Source: Clostridium liquoris (GTDB lineage Bacteria > Bacillota > Clostridia > Clostridiales > Clostridiaceae). From it: DNA of 64,000 nt. The DNA is taken from contig NZ_PVXO01000066.1 of NCBI RefSeq assembly GCF_002995785.1, positions 1 to 64,000 of the forward strand, in the 5' to 3' direction. Of this stretch, positions 47,900 through 56,092 are shown piece after piece. Under the pieces are notes generated by a model that was given only the letters and a program-made list of their open reading frames with translations, did no database searches and was not told the origin of the DNA. The translations under genes and the position numbers were made by a program. Numbering within the stretch: the first letter of the stretch is position 1; each line of letters begins with the position of its first letter.

Positions 47900-49708
47900 T
47901 TATTCTTCTGTTTTAAGCACCGCCATAAATGCTTCCTGTGGAATTTCCACAGAACCAATTTGCCTCATCCTCTTCTTTCCTTCTTTTTGCTTCTCTAACA
48001 GCTTTCTCTTTCTTGATATGTCTCCACCATAACATTTAGCTAAAACGTCTTTTCTAAGAGCTTTTACAGTTTCCCTTGCTATTATTTTTGACCCTATAGC
48101 TGCTTGAATAGGTATTTCGAACATTTGCCTTGGAATGATTTCTTTTAATTTTTCAGCCATACTTCTTCCTCTGGCATAAGCTCTTTCATCAGGTACTATC
48201 ATAGACAAAGCATCTACTATATCCCCATTTAAAAGTATATCAAGTTTAACAAGTTGTGCTCTTTGATATCCCTTAAGTTCATAATCTAAAGAAGCATATC
48301 CTCTGCTTCTTGATTTTAAGGCATCAAAGAAGTCATATATAATTTCATTTAAAGGAATTTCATAATTTAAAACTACTCTAGTAGTTTCAATATACTGCAT
48401 ATCCTTAAAAGTTCCCCTTCTATTTTGACAAAGTTCCATAATAGTACCTACGTAGTCAGAAGGAGTAATAATTGACGCTTTTACTACTGGTTCTTCCATA
48501 TACTCTATTTCTGTTGTATCTGGTAAATTAGTTGGATTGGTAATATCAAGTATAGTACCATCTGTTTTTGCTATTTTATATATAACTGATGGAGCTGTAG
48601 TAATTATATCTAAATTAAATTCTCTTTCAATTCTTTCCTGAATTATGTCCATGTGTAAAAGTCCTAAAAATCCACATCTAAATCCAAAGCCTAAAGCTAT
48701 AGAAGTTTCAGGTTCAAAGGAAAGCGCGGCATCATTTATCTGCAGTTTTTCTAAAGCTTCTTTTAATTCCTCATATTTTGCTCCATCCACAGGATAAATA
48801 CCACTAAATACCATAGGCACAGCAGGTCTATATCCTTCAAGAGCTTTATCTGCTGGTCTGTCTGACTCTGTTATAGTATCTCCTACACGAGCATCCCTAA
48901 CATTTTTAATTGAAGCTGTAATATATCCAACGTCCCCAGCTTTTAGTTCATCAACCTTCATATACTGAGGAACAAACACACCTGTTTCTATAACATCATA
49001 AACTTTTTCTGTAGCCATAAGCTTAATTTTTGTACCAGGCTTTACAGTACCATCTTTTATTCTTACATGGGAAACTACTCCTTTGTAGCTGTCATAATAG
49101 GAGTCAAATATTAGAGCCTTTAGAGGAGCATCTTCATCTCCTAAAGGTGCTGGTACCTTTTCAACTATAGCTTCTAATACATCCTCTATATTTAAACCAG
49201 TTTTTGCTGAAACTAAAGGTGCATCATGGGCATCTATTCCTATTACATCTTCAATTTCCTTTTTAACTTCTTCTGGTCTAGCACTAGGTAAGTCTATTTT
49301 ATTTATAACTGGAACAATCTCTAAATCGTGATCTAAGGCAAGGTAGCAATTAGCTAAAGTCTGTGCCTGTATTCCTTGTGTAGCATCTACTACAAGTATT
49401 GCACCTTCACAGGCCGCAAGACTTCTTGAAACCTCATAGTTAAAATCTACATGTCCTGGAGTATCTATAAGATTTAGTATATATTCTTCTCCATCTTCTC
49501 TTTTATATATAAGTCTAGCTGCCTGAGACTTTATGGTAATTCCTCTTTCTTTTTCAAGTTCCATAGTGTCCAGTACCTGCTCTTCCATTTCTCTTTTTGT
49601 AAGAGTTCCTGTTTTCTCTAATAATCTATCTGCAAGAGTTGATTTACCATGGTCTATATGGGCAACAATAGAAAAATTTCTTATATGCTTTTGTCTTTTG
49701 CTCTGCAT
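47900..49708 (-). CDS. lepA: Elongation factor 4 (LepA)
   Basis: A ribosomal GTPase that back-translocates stalled ribosomes or aids biogenesis. The 602-residue protein has G1 AHIDHGKST (about 14-22), [16 protein letters not shown] near 78 and NKIDLPSA near 130, then EF-G-like domains II and V and the LepA-specific C-terminal domain ([22 protein letters not shown], rough end). ATG 49708 follows GGAGG by 8 nt; the frame from 49723 starts inside that SD. Confidence 0.97.
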   Translation of the reverse strand: MQSKRQKHIRNFSIVAHIDHGKSTLADRLLEKTGTLTKREMEEQVLDTMELEKERGITIKSQAARLIYKREDGEEYILNLIDTPGHVDFNYEVSRSLAACEGAILVVDATQGIQAQTLANCYLALDHDLEIVPVINKIDLPSARPEEVKKEIEDVIGIDAHDAPLVSAKTGLNIEDVLEAIVEKVPAPLGDEDAPLKALIFDSYYDSYKGVVSHVRIKDGTVKPGTKIKLMATEKVYDVIETGVFVPQYMKVDELKAGDVGYITASIKNVRDARVGDTITESDRPADKALEGYRPAVPMVFSGIYPVDGAKYEELKEALEKLQINDAALSFEPETSIALGFGFRCGFLGLLHMDIIQERIEREFNLDIITTAPSVIYKIAKTDGTILDITNPTNLPDTTEIEYMEEPVVKASIITPSDYVGTIMELCQNRRGTFKDMQYIETTRVVLNYEIPLNEIIYDFFDALKSRSRGYASLDYELKGYQRAQLVKLDILLNGDIVDALSMIVPDERAYARGRSMAEKLKEIIPRQMFEIPIQAAIGSKIIARETVKALRKDVLAKCYGGDISRKRKLLEKQKEGKKRMRQIGSVEIPQEAFMAVLKTEE

Positions 49709-49780
49709 CAAACATACCTCCATTGTGAATAATTCAAAGTAAATTATAGCACAATGTTAAGGGGATATGTCAATATGTTA

Positions 49781-49815
49781 GATAATAGATAATAGATAAT
49801 AGATAATAGATAATA
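49781..49815. repeat. Heptamer tandem repeat (GATAATA x5)
   Basis: Five perfect head-to-tail copies of GATAATA between lepA and the dispersed repeat copy B. A length-variable simple repeat; no gene overlaps it. Confidence 0.9.
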
Positions 49816-49830
49816 GGTAAGGATAAGAGA

Positions 49831-49898
49831 TAAATTTAATTTAAAATTTGACCTAATGATAATGGAGAAAAATTATCAATATTTATTATTTATTCTTT
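49831..49898 (-). repeat. Dispersed 68-bp intergenic repeat, copy B
   Basis: The reverse complement aligns to 8683-8750 with 61 of 68 matches and no gaps by hand count. It lies upstream of lepA and downstream of a small membrane-protein gene, again between genes. Confidence 0.75.
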
Positions 49899-49931
49899 AA
49901 CATTTATGATTTATAATTATCTCTATGCTCT

Positions 49932-50264
49932 TTACTCTGTCCTTTCTCTAAATCTCTCTACTGTATTATTAATTTTATCATAAGTCCCCTGAATTATGTC
50001 TTTGCTTATTTTCGATGTACCTTCTACTATATTATTAAAAACTGAATTCACACTATTATTCATATTGTGAAGGGCTTTCTCATTTATATATATCACATAT
50101 TTGTCTGTTTCAAAAGTCAAATCAAAGGGTTTATTAGTATAAAAAACCTTAAAATTAGAATTATTTTTTATAAAGTTGGGAAGGCTGCTAGTAACCTTTA
50201 TAAATCCAACGGCAATTATACTAACAAAAATTATAGTTGTTATTATTACACTTCTTTTTCTCAT
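49932..50264 (-). CDS. Small single-pass membrane or exported protein, unknown
   Basis: A 110-residue protein. MRKRSVIITTIIFVSIIAVG gives a positively charged start and one hydrophobic helix (about 5-26), consistent with a signal anchor; the rest is polar and asparagine-rich and would lie outside the cytoplasm. I recognise no family. ATG 50264 has GGGGTG 7 nt upstream; the frame from 50279 starts within that SD. It lies downstream of spoIIP in the same direction, so a sporulation role is possible but unproven. Confidence 0.65.
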   Translation of the reverse strand: MRKRSVIITTIIFVSIIAVGFIKVTSSLPNFIKNNSNFKVFYTNKPFDLTFETDKYVIYINEKALHNMNNSVNSVFNNIVEGTSKISKDIIQGTYDKINNTVERFRERTE

Positions 50265-50348
50265 AAAAAAACACCCCATAAATTACTTCTTAACTCTTCA
50301 TTCTTAATTCTTCACTATTTTAAGGATGTCCTTTTACATGAATCTTAT

Positions 50349-51461
50349 TCACTTTTTACCATTTATATATTCTCCTATTATTCTAGCTAAATACTTAGAA
50401 GCATTTTTGGCATCTTGAAAATTGTTTGAGTTAGCCCCAACTTCTATCAATATAGAATTATTGCTCTTATTTTGGTTGAAATATCTTGTCCCATAATTGT
50501 AATAATATATGCCCCTTGAAAGGTTTGGATATAACTTATCTGATATTTCTAAAAGCTTATTTACCACCGCTAAATTATTTTTATAATGGGGGTTCTTACG
50601 TGACATTACAAACATTATCTTGGCCACATCTTCTCCATTCATTTTTGTAGTAACAATATTTTTATTGTCTACTCCATCTCTATGTAAATCAATTATAAGT
50701 TTAAAGTCACCATATTTTTTTAGATACTTATCTACTGTTGCTGATGATCTCTCATAGCTTTGTGTACTGGCTTGAGCATCGTGTACTGTTTTATCATGAA
50801 TAACAGCTATACCATAATTATTTTCAAGTTCATTGGCTAAGGCATCTCCTATAGCACAAACATTTTTAGTCTCATCTAAACTATTGTTGTTTTCAGGCTT
50901 ATAGCTTTCAGTAGTGTGAGTATGATAAATAAATACCTCTGGTTTAGATTTATTTAATTCCTTTTTAAGCTTAGGATCATATAAACTTACAGTTGTATTG
51001 GGTAAATCAGTAGTACCACTGTTATTATCAATAGTTATTGACTTGTCATTTAACTTAAAGGGATTAAATAATATGTCTGTGGATTTATCTCCAGCTTTAT
51101 TTACTTGGTTTCCTATACTTATACAGGATATTTCCTTTCCTATTAAGGCTATTGGATTGGATATATCCACATTAAACAGTTTAAATATGCTTCCTTTAAT
51201 AGAAAAATTACTTTCCGCTATGTCTTCTTCATTAAAAACTGTAGCTTTAATCAGTGACATTTCACTATTTAACACCTGCACATAAAACATGTTTTCCCTG
51301 GTGCCTTCCCCTTGTGGATTTGCCTTAACCATAAAAGGTAAAATAATAAATAATGTTAAGCATAGGGTTAAAATAAAAATCAGTATATTACTTTTAGAGT
51401 CCTGTGTACTTTTCTTCTTTAAGTAATTTATCTTATTTTTTTCCTGTCCCTTAAAATCCAT
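50349..51461 (-). CDS. spoIIP: Stage II sporulation protein P
   Basis: SpoIIP is a membrane-anchored peptidoglycan amidase/endopeptidase that, with SpoIID and SpoIIM, drives engulfment. The 370-residue protein has an N-terminal anchor helix (about 27-47) and an Amidase_3-like catalytic domain with YHTHTTESYKP near 185, LIIDLHRDGV near 260 and EVGANSNNFQDAKNASKYL near 340, giving the zinc His and Glu residues. ATG 51461 follows GGGGG by about 6 nt. Downstream of gpr, as in Bacillus. The SD lies inside an inverted repeat. Confidence 0.95.
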   Translation of the reverse strand: MDFKGQEKNKINYLKKKSTQDSKSNILIFILTLCLTLFIILPFMVKANPQGEGTRENMFYVQVLNSEMSLIKATVFNEEDIAESNFSIKGSIFKLFNVDISNPIALIGKEISCISIGNQVNKAGDKSTDILFNPFKLNDKSITIDNNSGTTDLPNTTVSLYDPKLKKELNKSKPEVFIYHTHTTESYKPENNNSLDETKNVCAIGDALANELENNYGIAVIHDKTVHDAQASTQSYERSSATVDKYLKKYGDFKLIIDLHRDGVDNKNIVTTKMNGEDVAKIMFVMSRKNPHYKNNLAVVNKLLEISDKLYPNLSRGIYYYNYGTRYFNQNKSNNSILIEVGANSNNFQDAKNASKYLARIIGEYINGKK

Positions 51462-51467
51462 AATACA

Positions 51468-51514
51468 CCCCCTCATATGTAATACATTTTATCTGTTAAT
51501 CATTATATGAGGGG
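51468..51514 (-). promoter_or_regulatory. Inverted repeat that can mask the spoIIP Shine-Dalgarno
   Basis: Minus strand: CCCCTCATAT (51505-51514) and ATATGAGGGG (51469-51478) are perfect complements separated by 26 nt. The right arm contains the spoIIP SD. The left arm overlaps a SigE-like -10 element, so it is transcribed only in messages that begin further upstream, at gpr. Confidence 0.55.
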
Positions 51515-51528
51515 ATAAATTTTTATAT
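51502..51528 (-). promoter_or_regulatory. SigE-like promoter of spoIIP
   Basis: Minus strand: -10 CATATAAT (51502-51509) resembles SigE CATACAAT; an ATA core lies 16 bp upstream within GGTATATAAAA. Family knowledge supports SigE control of spoIIP. The match is moderate. Confidence 0.4.
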
Positions 51529-51535
51529 ACCTGTT

Positions 51536-52510
51536 CTAACTTATATAATTATTAATTTCCTTTATATCTAATGCTGGTTGTAATGCAATATTTATTCCTG
51601 TAGATATTATCTTTGATACTGAATCTATAACACTATCAACTTCCTTTGGAGTAACCATAAGGCTGCCAACATAAGGGTTTAATATTTCTTCTATCATTCT
51701 CTGTTTTTCATTTCTATCCAGGGATTTTAACATATTATAAAAACTGCCGCCTTGAGTAGCCTGATTTATCATCTCATCTATAACCATATCTATAGTGTCA
51801 TTTGCTATAGTAGCTGCATCTACTACAGTAGGCACTCCAATAGCTATTACGGGTATTCCTAAAGTTTTTTCACTAATCTCCATTCTTTTATTGCCCACTC
51901 CTGAACCTGGAGATATGCCTGTATTGCCAATTTGTATTGTTCTGTTAATTCTATCAAGTTTTCTTGAAGCAAGGGCATCAATGCATATTATTAAATTGGG
52001 TTTTATTTTACTAGCAATAGACCTTATTATTTCACCAGTTTCAATACCTGTTAGTCCTAATACCCCTGGAGCAATAGCACATACCGGCCTTATACCTTCA
52101 TCTATTTGGTCTGGAATCAATTCCTTTAAATGCCTTGTTATCATTAAACCTTTCACTACTTTAGGTCCCAGAGCATCTGGAGTTACATTCCAGTTACCTA
52201 GGCCCACCACCATAGCTGTCATATTGTCCTCTAATTCTATTAAAGGACATAGTACCTTTGCTAAGACTTCACTTATCTCTTCCATAGTATCCTGATCATA
52301 TCCACTTACTTCAGGGATATCTATAGTAATATAGCTTCCCTTAGGTTTATTCATAGCTTTTTCACCTTCGTCATTTACCACTTTAACATCAGTTATTTTT
52401 ATTAAGCCTTCCCTATATTCCTTTACTTCTACTCCAGGAATTTTACTGCTGCTTTTCTCTTCATAAAGCTCTTTGGCTTCTACCGCTAAATCAGTTCTTA
52501 CACTTAGCAT
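51536..52510 (-). CDS. gpr: Germination protease GPR
   Basis: GPR degrades small acid-soluble spore proteins at germination and is stored as a zymogen. The 324-residue protein begins with a short propeptide-like stretch (MLSVRTDLAVEAKELY) and has the conserved TDVKVVNDEGEKAMNKPKGSYITID block near 55, VVGLGNWNVTPDALGP near 105 and IDALASRKLDRINRTIQ near 178. A forespore-type promoter is visible upstream. Divergent from rpsT and upstream of spoIIP, the usual neighbourhood. Confidence 0.96.
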   Translation of the reverse strand: MLSVRTDLAVEAKELYEEKSSSKIPGVEVKEYREGLIKITDVKVVNDEGEKAMNKPKGSYITIDIPEVSGYDQDTMEEISEVLAKVLCPLIELEDNMTAMVVGLGNWNVTPDALGPKVVKGLMITRHLKELIPDQIDEGIRPVCAIAPGVLGLTGIETGEIIRSIASKIKPNLIICIDALASRKLDRINRTIQIGNTGISPGSGVGNKRMEISEKTLGIPVIAIGVPTVVDAATIANDTIDMVIDEMINQATQGGSFYNMLKSLDRNEKQRMIEEILNPYVGSLMVTPKEVDSVIDSVSKIISTGINIALQPALDIKEINNYIS

Positions 52511-52543
52511 ATAGTTCCTTCCCTTCCATATGTATTTTCATTA

Positions 52544-52573
52544 TAGTTTTTCCAATAATATTTATTCATATTC
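52544..52573 (-). promoter_or_regulatory. Forespore (SigF/SigG-type) promoter of gpr
   Basis: Minus strand: GAATA (52569-52573), 15-bp spacer, then GGAAAAACTA (52544-52553). The -10 matches the SigF pattern GGnrAnAnTw fully and the -35 matches GYWTA at four of five positions. Bacillus gpr uses SigF and SigG. Confidence 0.5.
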
Positions 52574-52598
52574 TTATTAAATTAAAGGTAAATTCTAC

Positions 52599-52627
52599 TT
52601 GAAGTACTTTAAATTTAATGATATAAT
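52599..52627 (+). promoter_or_regulatory. SigA promoter of rpsT
   Basis: -35 TTGAAG (52599-52604), 17-bp spacer, -10 TATAAT (52622-52627). The leader of about 75 nt contains a small GCAG/CTGC stem-loop near 52655-52675 that might serve feedback control by S20; this is not shown. Confidence 0.75.
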
Positions 52628-52708
52628 AACCTTTGTTAATAATTGAGACTCATATGCAGGTTTCCCCAAAACTGCTGAGACCCTATTAAAATACAAGGGG
52701 GTGAAAGA

Positions 52709-52975
52709 ATGGCAAATATAAAATCAGCTAAAAAAAGAATAAAAGTTATTGAAACTAAAACTTTAAGAAACAGAATGATAAAATCAGCTTTAAAAACTTC
52801 CATGAAGAAATCTTTAGCTGCTGTTGCTAGTGGCAATATTGAAGAAGCTAAAGCTGAATATAAAGCAACTGCTAAAGCTTTGGATATGGCTGCTTCAAAG
52901 GGAGTATTACATAGAAATAAAGCTGCAAGAGCTAAGTCAAAATTAGCAGTAAGAGTAAACGCTTTAAATGCTTAA
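52709..52975 (+). CDS. rpsT: 30S ribosomal protein S20
   Basis: An 88-residue, lysine/alanine-rich helical protein that binds 16S rRNA early in assembly. It starts [17 protein letters not shown] and ends in [18 protein letters not shown], as in other S20. SD GGGGGTG precedes ATG 52709. The only plus-strand gene in this part of the window. Confidence 0.98.
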   Translation: MANIKSAKKRIKVIETKTLRNRMIKSALKTSMKKSLAAVASGNIEEAKAEYKATAKALDMAASKGVLHRNKAARAKSKLAVRVNALNA

Positions 52976-52977
52976 TA

Positions 52978-53008
52978 AATAAACCGGTTTTTTTAACCGG
53001 TTTTTTAT
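52978..53008. terminator. Bidirectional terminator between rpsT and holA
   Basis: AAACCGGTT and AACCGGTTT pair around a T loop, with a T-rich tail in both directions. It ends both convergent genes. Confidence 0.88.
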
Positions 53009-54043
53009 TTATCCTGCTATGGTTTCTATAATCAATAATTCCATTTCAACTTTTTTGCTTGTAGAGGATTTCTTCATCTTCTCCTCTGCATTTAGGCATA
53101 TGTCTATGGCCTTTTTTATCTGCTTTAAAGTAAACTTTTTACTTTGGGATATAAGCTTTTCACATATGAATAAAGGAAGCTTTATGTCACTTACTATAAA
53201 GTTTTTATTTTTCCCTTTATCAATAGAATTTTTTATTCTATACAATAATTTAAATTGCCTTTCTATCATATATAATATCTCAGGTATTTTTTCGCCTTTA
53301 TAAATAAGCCCATTTAAAGTATCTACTGCATCCTTTACTTTTTTATCACCTATTAAATCTACCAAATCAAATATATCTTCCTCACCTTTTGTAGGATACA
53401 TATCATGTATATCTTCCTTTTTTATTTCTCTATCCATAGTATAGCAGCATAATTTTTCCACTTCATTTTCTATAATTCCAATATCACTTGGAAGATTTGA
53501 ACAGAATAATTTTAATTCCACATTTCCTATATTTTTCCCTTTATTTTCAAATATACTTTTAACTTTAGCCTCAAGTTGTCTGCCAAAAATTTTATCTGCC
53601 TTTATTACTGTGCACTTATTATTTAATTTTTGTATTTTATAACTTGGTTTTTCCCTTTTATTTTTAAATATATAATAGAGTATCAATATAGATGAAGATG
53701 GAAGGTTACCTATATATTCCTTAAATTCATTATATAATCTCTTTTTTGTATTATCTTCTCCCTCTCCTAAAAAATTTGCTCTATATACCAATACAACCTT
53801 TTTATCACTTATAAATGGAAGGGTTTCACAGGCATTTACGATTCCACTAAAATTATATAAATTATCTCCATCAAATTTTACATAATTTAAATCTATAAAA
53901 TTCTTATCTAAAATCTTATCTATAAAAGATCTTATACTTTCCTTTATTAATTCTTCATCTATACCGCAAAATATATAGCAATTATCCAGTTTATTTTTCT
54001 TTATGTTTTCTTCAAATTGGGTTAGATTAATCATAATTCTCAC
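53009..54043 (-). CDS. holA: DNA polymerase III subunit delta
   Basis: HolA opens the sliding clamp as part of the clamp loader. The 344-residue protein has the divergent AAA+-like fold of delta: YIFCGIDEELIKES near 22 (no Walker A), LPFISDKKVVLVYRA near 75, and the C-terminal collar region ILYMIERQFKLLYRIK near 265. Convergent with rpsT, and downstream of comEC by 15 nt, the conserved comEC-holA-rpsT order. Confidence 0.93.
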   Translation of the reverse strand: MRIMINLTQFEENIKKNKLDNCYIFCGIDEELIKESIRSFIDKILDKNFIDLNYVKFDGDNLYNFSGIVNACETLPFISDKKVVLVYRANFLGEGEDNTKKRLYNEFKEYIGNLPSSSILILYYIFKNKREKPSYKIQKLNNKCTVIKADKIFGRQLEAKVKSIFENKGKNIGNVELKLFCSNLPSDIGIIENEVEKLCCYTMDREIKKEDIHDMYPTKGEEDIFDLVDLIGDKKVKDAVDTLNGLIYKGEKIPEILYMIERQFKLLYRIKNSIDKGKNKNFIVSDIKLPLFICEKLISQSKKFTLKQIKKAIDICLNAEEKMKKSSTSKKVEMELLIIETIAG

Positions 54044-54058
54044 TCAGAAGAGTGTATT

Positions 54059-55804
54059 TCACCTCCATTTACAAACCTTACCTAATATAATCTTGTATGA
54101 AATATGTTCATTTTCCCACCTATTAATTATATCATAATAAAGCAATTTATCTTTACGATTTTTTATAGATATACCATTTATTTCACTTCCTTTATTAAGT
54201 AATTCTATTGTAGAATTATTTATTTTAACCTTAAAATTATCACTTTTATTAGTGATAATCCTATTGGGATTATATGTTTCTTTTATATTTATAACTTCTT
54301 TGCCATTTTCTAAATCGTAGTTACACAACATTATGCATTGCCTGCTATATTTTATTATAGCTGTATTAACACCAGGATAATTTACAAAATGAACCTCAGG
54401 AAAGATTGTATAATAACTTAGAAATAATGTAGACACAGCCATTATAGGAAGATACTTAAACTTATCTTTACCATGTATTAACATGACATAGCTGAAGTAT
54501 ATTATAATCAAGCATAGGCCTTCCCTAGCCCCTAAATAGGACATAGGTGGACAAAACTTTAACAAAATATAGTTTCCTCCTTCTACTCCTACACAAAGAT
54601 TATATAATAAAATATTAATGAATTTAAATATAGTTTGAAAATTAATAAATAGCAAAGATAGGTTTCCAATTACAACTATTGCTCCATACAGGGGAATTAA
54701 AAATAAGTTACCTAGAATAAATCCCAAGCTAAAATTTCCTAAGGTAAATGAAATGTATGGTAAAGAAAATATTTGAGAACTTAATGTTATACTTAAGGAT
54801 TCATTTAATTTATTTGGAAGAAGGTAAAGTGCTTTTTTTATTCTAGTATTATATAGCATAATTCCTAGAGTAGAAAGAAAAGAAAGCATAAAACCTGCTT
54901 CCAAAAAAGAATAGGGTTTAAAAGCTAATATTATTATGAAAGCTGTAGATAGAGAAGATAGGCCATCATAATTTTTATACAATATTTTGGAGAGTTTTAA
55001 AATCACAATCATTATAAGAGCTCTTATGGCTGAATATTTTAATCCAGTAAATATTACATAAAAAAGCGAAAATAATAAAGCTAGTTTTAAGCCTGCTATA
55101 CATTCTATAACTTTATATATTATAGTCAAGTGGAATCCTGACACACTCACCGCATGTATTACTCCAAGTCTGCCTAATTTATTTTTATCTTCTCTAGACA
55201 GCATACTGGTATCTCCAAAACATAAAGACATAATTAAGGCTACTTTGTCATCATCTAAATATTTACACAGCTGATTTTTTATTCTTCTCTTTAAGTAATA
55301 ACATCTATATATAAAATCTTTTTTAACATCTTCATATTGTTCTATATTATAATTTCCTATTATGCCATTTTCATAGATTATATCTTCTTGAAATTTGCCT
55401 TGAACTTTTATTTTCTGCCCTTCTTCTAATCCCTCTGTATTTCCCTTTAATAGTATATTTCTTCCCCTATAGTTACCCATAATATAATAATCCTTTATTT
55501 CTACTACTCTAATTTTATCTATATGTTTACTATAAAAATTAAAATAAATATTAAAGCTAAAAATACCACATAATAAAAATGCTGCAGTAAACAAGGTAAA
55601 TATAGGTTTATTAGTAAAATGCACTATAGACAAAAAAGATGCAGCTATTACTGCACCTACAATCAGGCTATTGTTAAAAGTTAACGCGGAAACACATCCA
55701 ATAAAAAAGGAAAGTGCATAAAATATAACAGGTTTATTCATAGTCATATATGTTTTAAAAGCTATTAAGCACATTGTTGGAATGAATATTTTCCTTATGT
55801 GCAT
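54059..55804 (-). CDS. comEC: ComEC/Rec2-type DNA uptake channel with vestigial metallo-beta-lactamase end
   Basis: A 581-residue membrane protein of the ComEC/Rec2 family. It has an N-terminal OB-like region (about 80-160: IMGNYRGRNILLKGN, KIKVQGKFQEDIIYENG) and the competence core with HAVSVSGFHLTIIYK near 215 and about ten helices. Full ComEC ends in a metallo-beta-lactamase nuclease domain. Here only about 110 residues follow the last helix; VHFVNYPGVNTAIIKYSRQ occupies the place of the FLDVGQGD opening and no HxHxDH exists. The start is uncertain: ATG 55804 (SD GGAAG) overlaps the previous gene by 50 nt; ATG at about 55744 is an alternative. Confidence 0.88.
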   Translation of the reverse strand: MHIRKIFIPTMCLIAFKTYMTMNKPVIFYALSFFIGCVSALTFNNSLIVGAVIAASFLSIVHFTNKPIFTLFTAAFLLCGIFSFNIYFNFYSKHIDKIRVVEIKDYYIMGNYRGRNILLKGNTEGLEEGQKIKVQGKFQEDIIYENGIIGNYNIEQYEDVKKDFIYRCYYLKRRIKNQLCKYLDDDKVALIMSLCFGDTSMLSREDKNKLGRLGVIHAVSVSGFHLTIIYKVIECIAGLKLALLFSLFYVIFTGLKYSAIRALIMIVILKLSKILYKNYDGLSSLSTAFIIILAFKPYSFLEAGFMLSFLSTLGIMLYNTRIKKALYLLPNKLNESLSITLSSQIFSLPYISFTLGNFSLGFILGNLFLIPLYGAIVVIGNLSLLFINFQTIFKFINILLYNLCVGVEGGNYILLKFCPPMSYLGAREGLCLIIIYFSYVMLIHGKDKFKYLPIMAVSTLFLSYYTIFPEVHFVNYPGVNTAIIKYSRQCIMLCNYDLENGKEVINIKETYNPNRIITNKSDNFKVKINNSTIELLNKGSEINGISIKNRKDKLLYYDIINRWENEHISYKIILGKVCKWR

Positions 55805-56027
55805 TTACTTCCACTGTTATTTTTACCCTATGGGTATCTGAATCTAAATCTATATCTTTTACTTTAGGCATAACATTTCTTCCTCTATATTTAAAATAAT
55901 AATCAGCTAAATTTTGAGCAGAGTCCAAGGATAAAGAAGCATATTTTAAAAGATATTCTTCTTCTGGTATATCCAGAAACACCGTATTACTTCCCATTAT
56001 TATTGTTTCAAATACATTTTCTATCAT
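55755..56027 (-). CDS. Small conserved-looking protein upstream of comEC, unknown
   Basis: A 90-residue soluble protein without motif I can name. It has a hydrophobic stretch near 10-20 (IMGSNTVFLDIP), then a D/Y-rich region and a C-terminal beta-like segment (RVKITVEVNA). ATG 56027 has a strong GGAGGTG 8 nt upstream, so it is translated. It overlaps the assigned comEC start by 50 nt, suggesting coupling. Function unknown. Confidence 0.65.
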   Translation of the reverse strand: MIENVFETIIMGSNTVFLDIPEEEYLLKYASLSLDSAQNLADYYFKYRGRNVMPKVKDIDLDSDTHRVKITVEVNAHKENIHSNNVLNSF

Positions 56028-56092
56028 AAAAAATGCACCTCCACGTTATTATTTTGCCCAATAACTTGGAGTTTTAAACCACAAAATTTTTT

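Noticed and set aside
49781-49815. Possible CRISPR or direct-repeat array
   Set aside because: The units are 7 nt with no spacers; a simple tandem repeat only. No cas genes are present.
52636-52836. Minus-strand frame opposite the rpsT start
   Set aside because: Antisense to S20 and its leader; rpsT has clear promoter, SD and family match.
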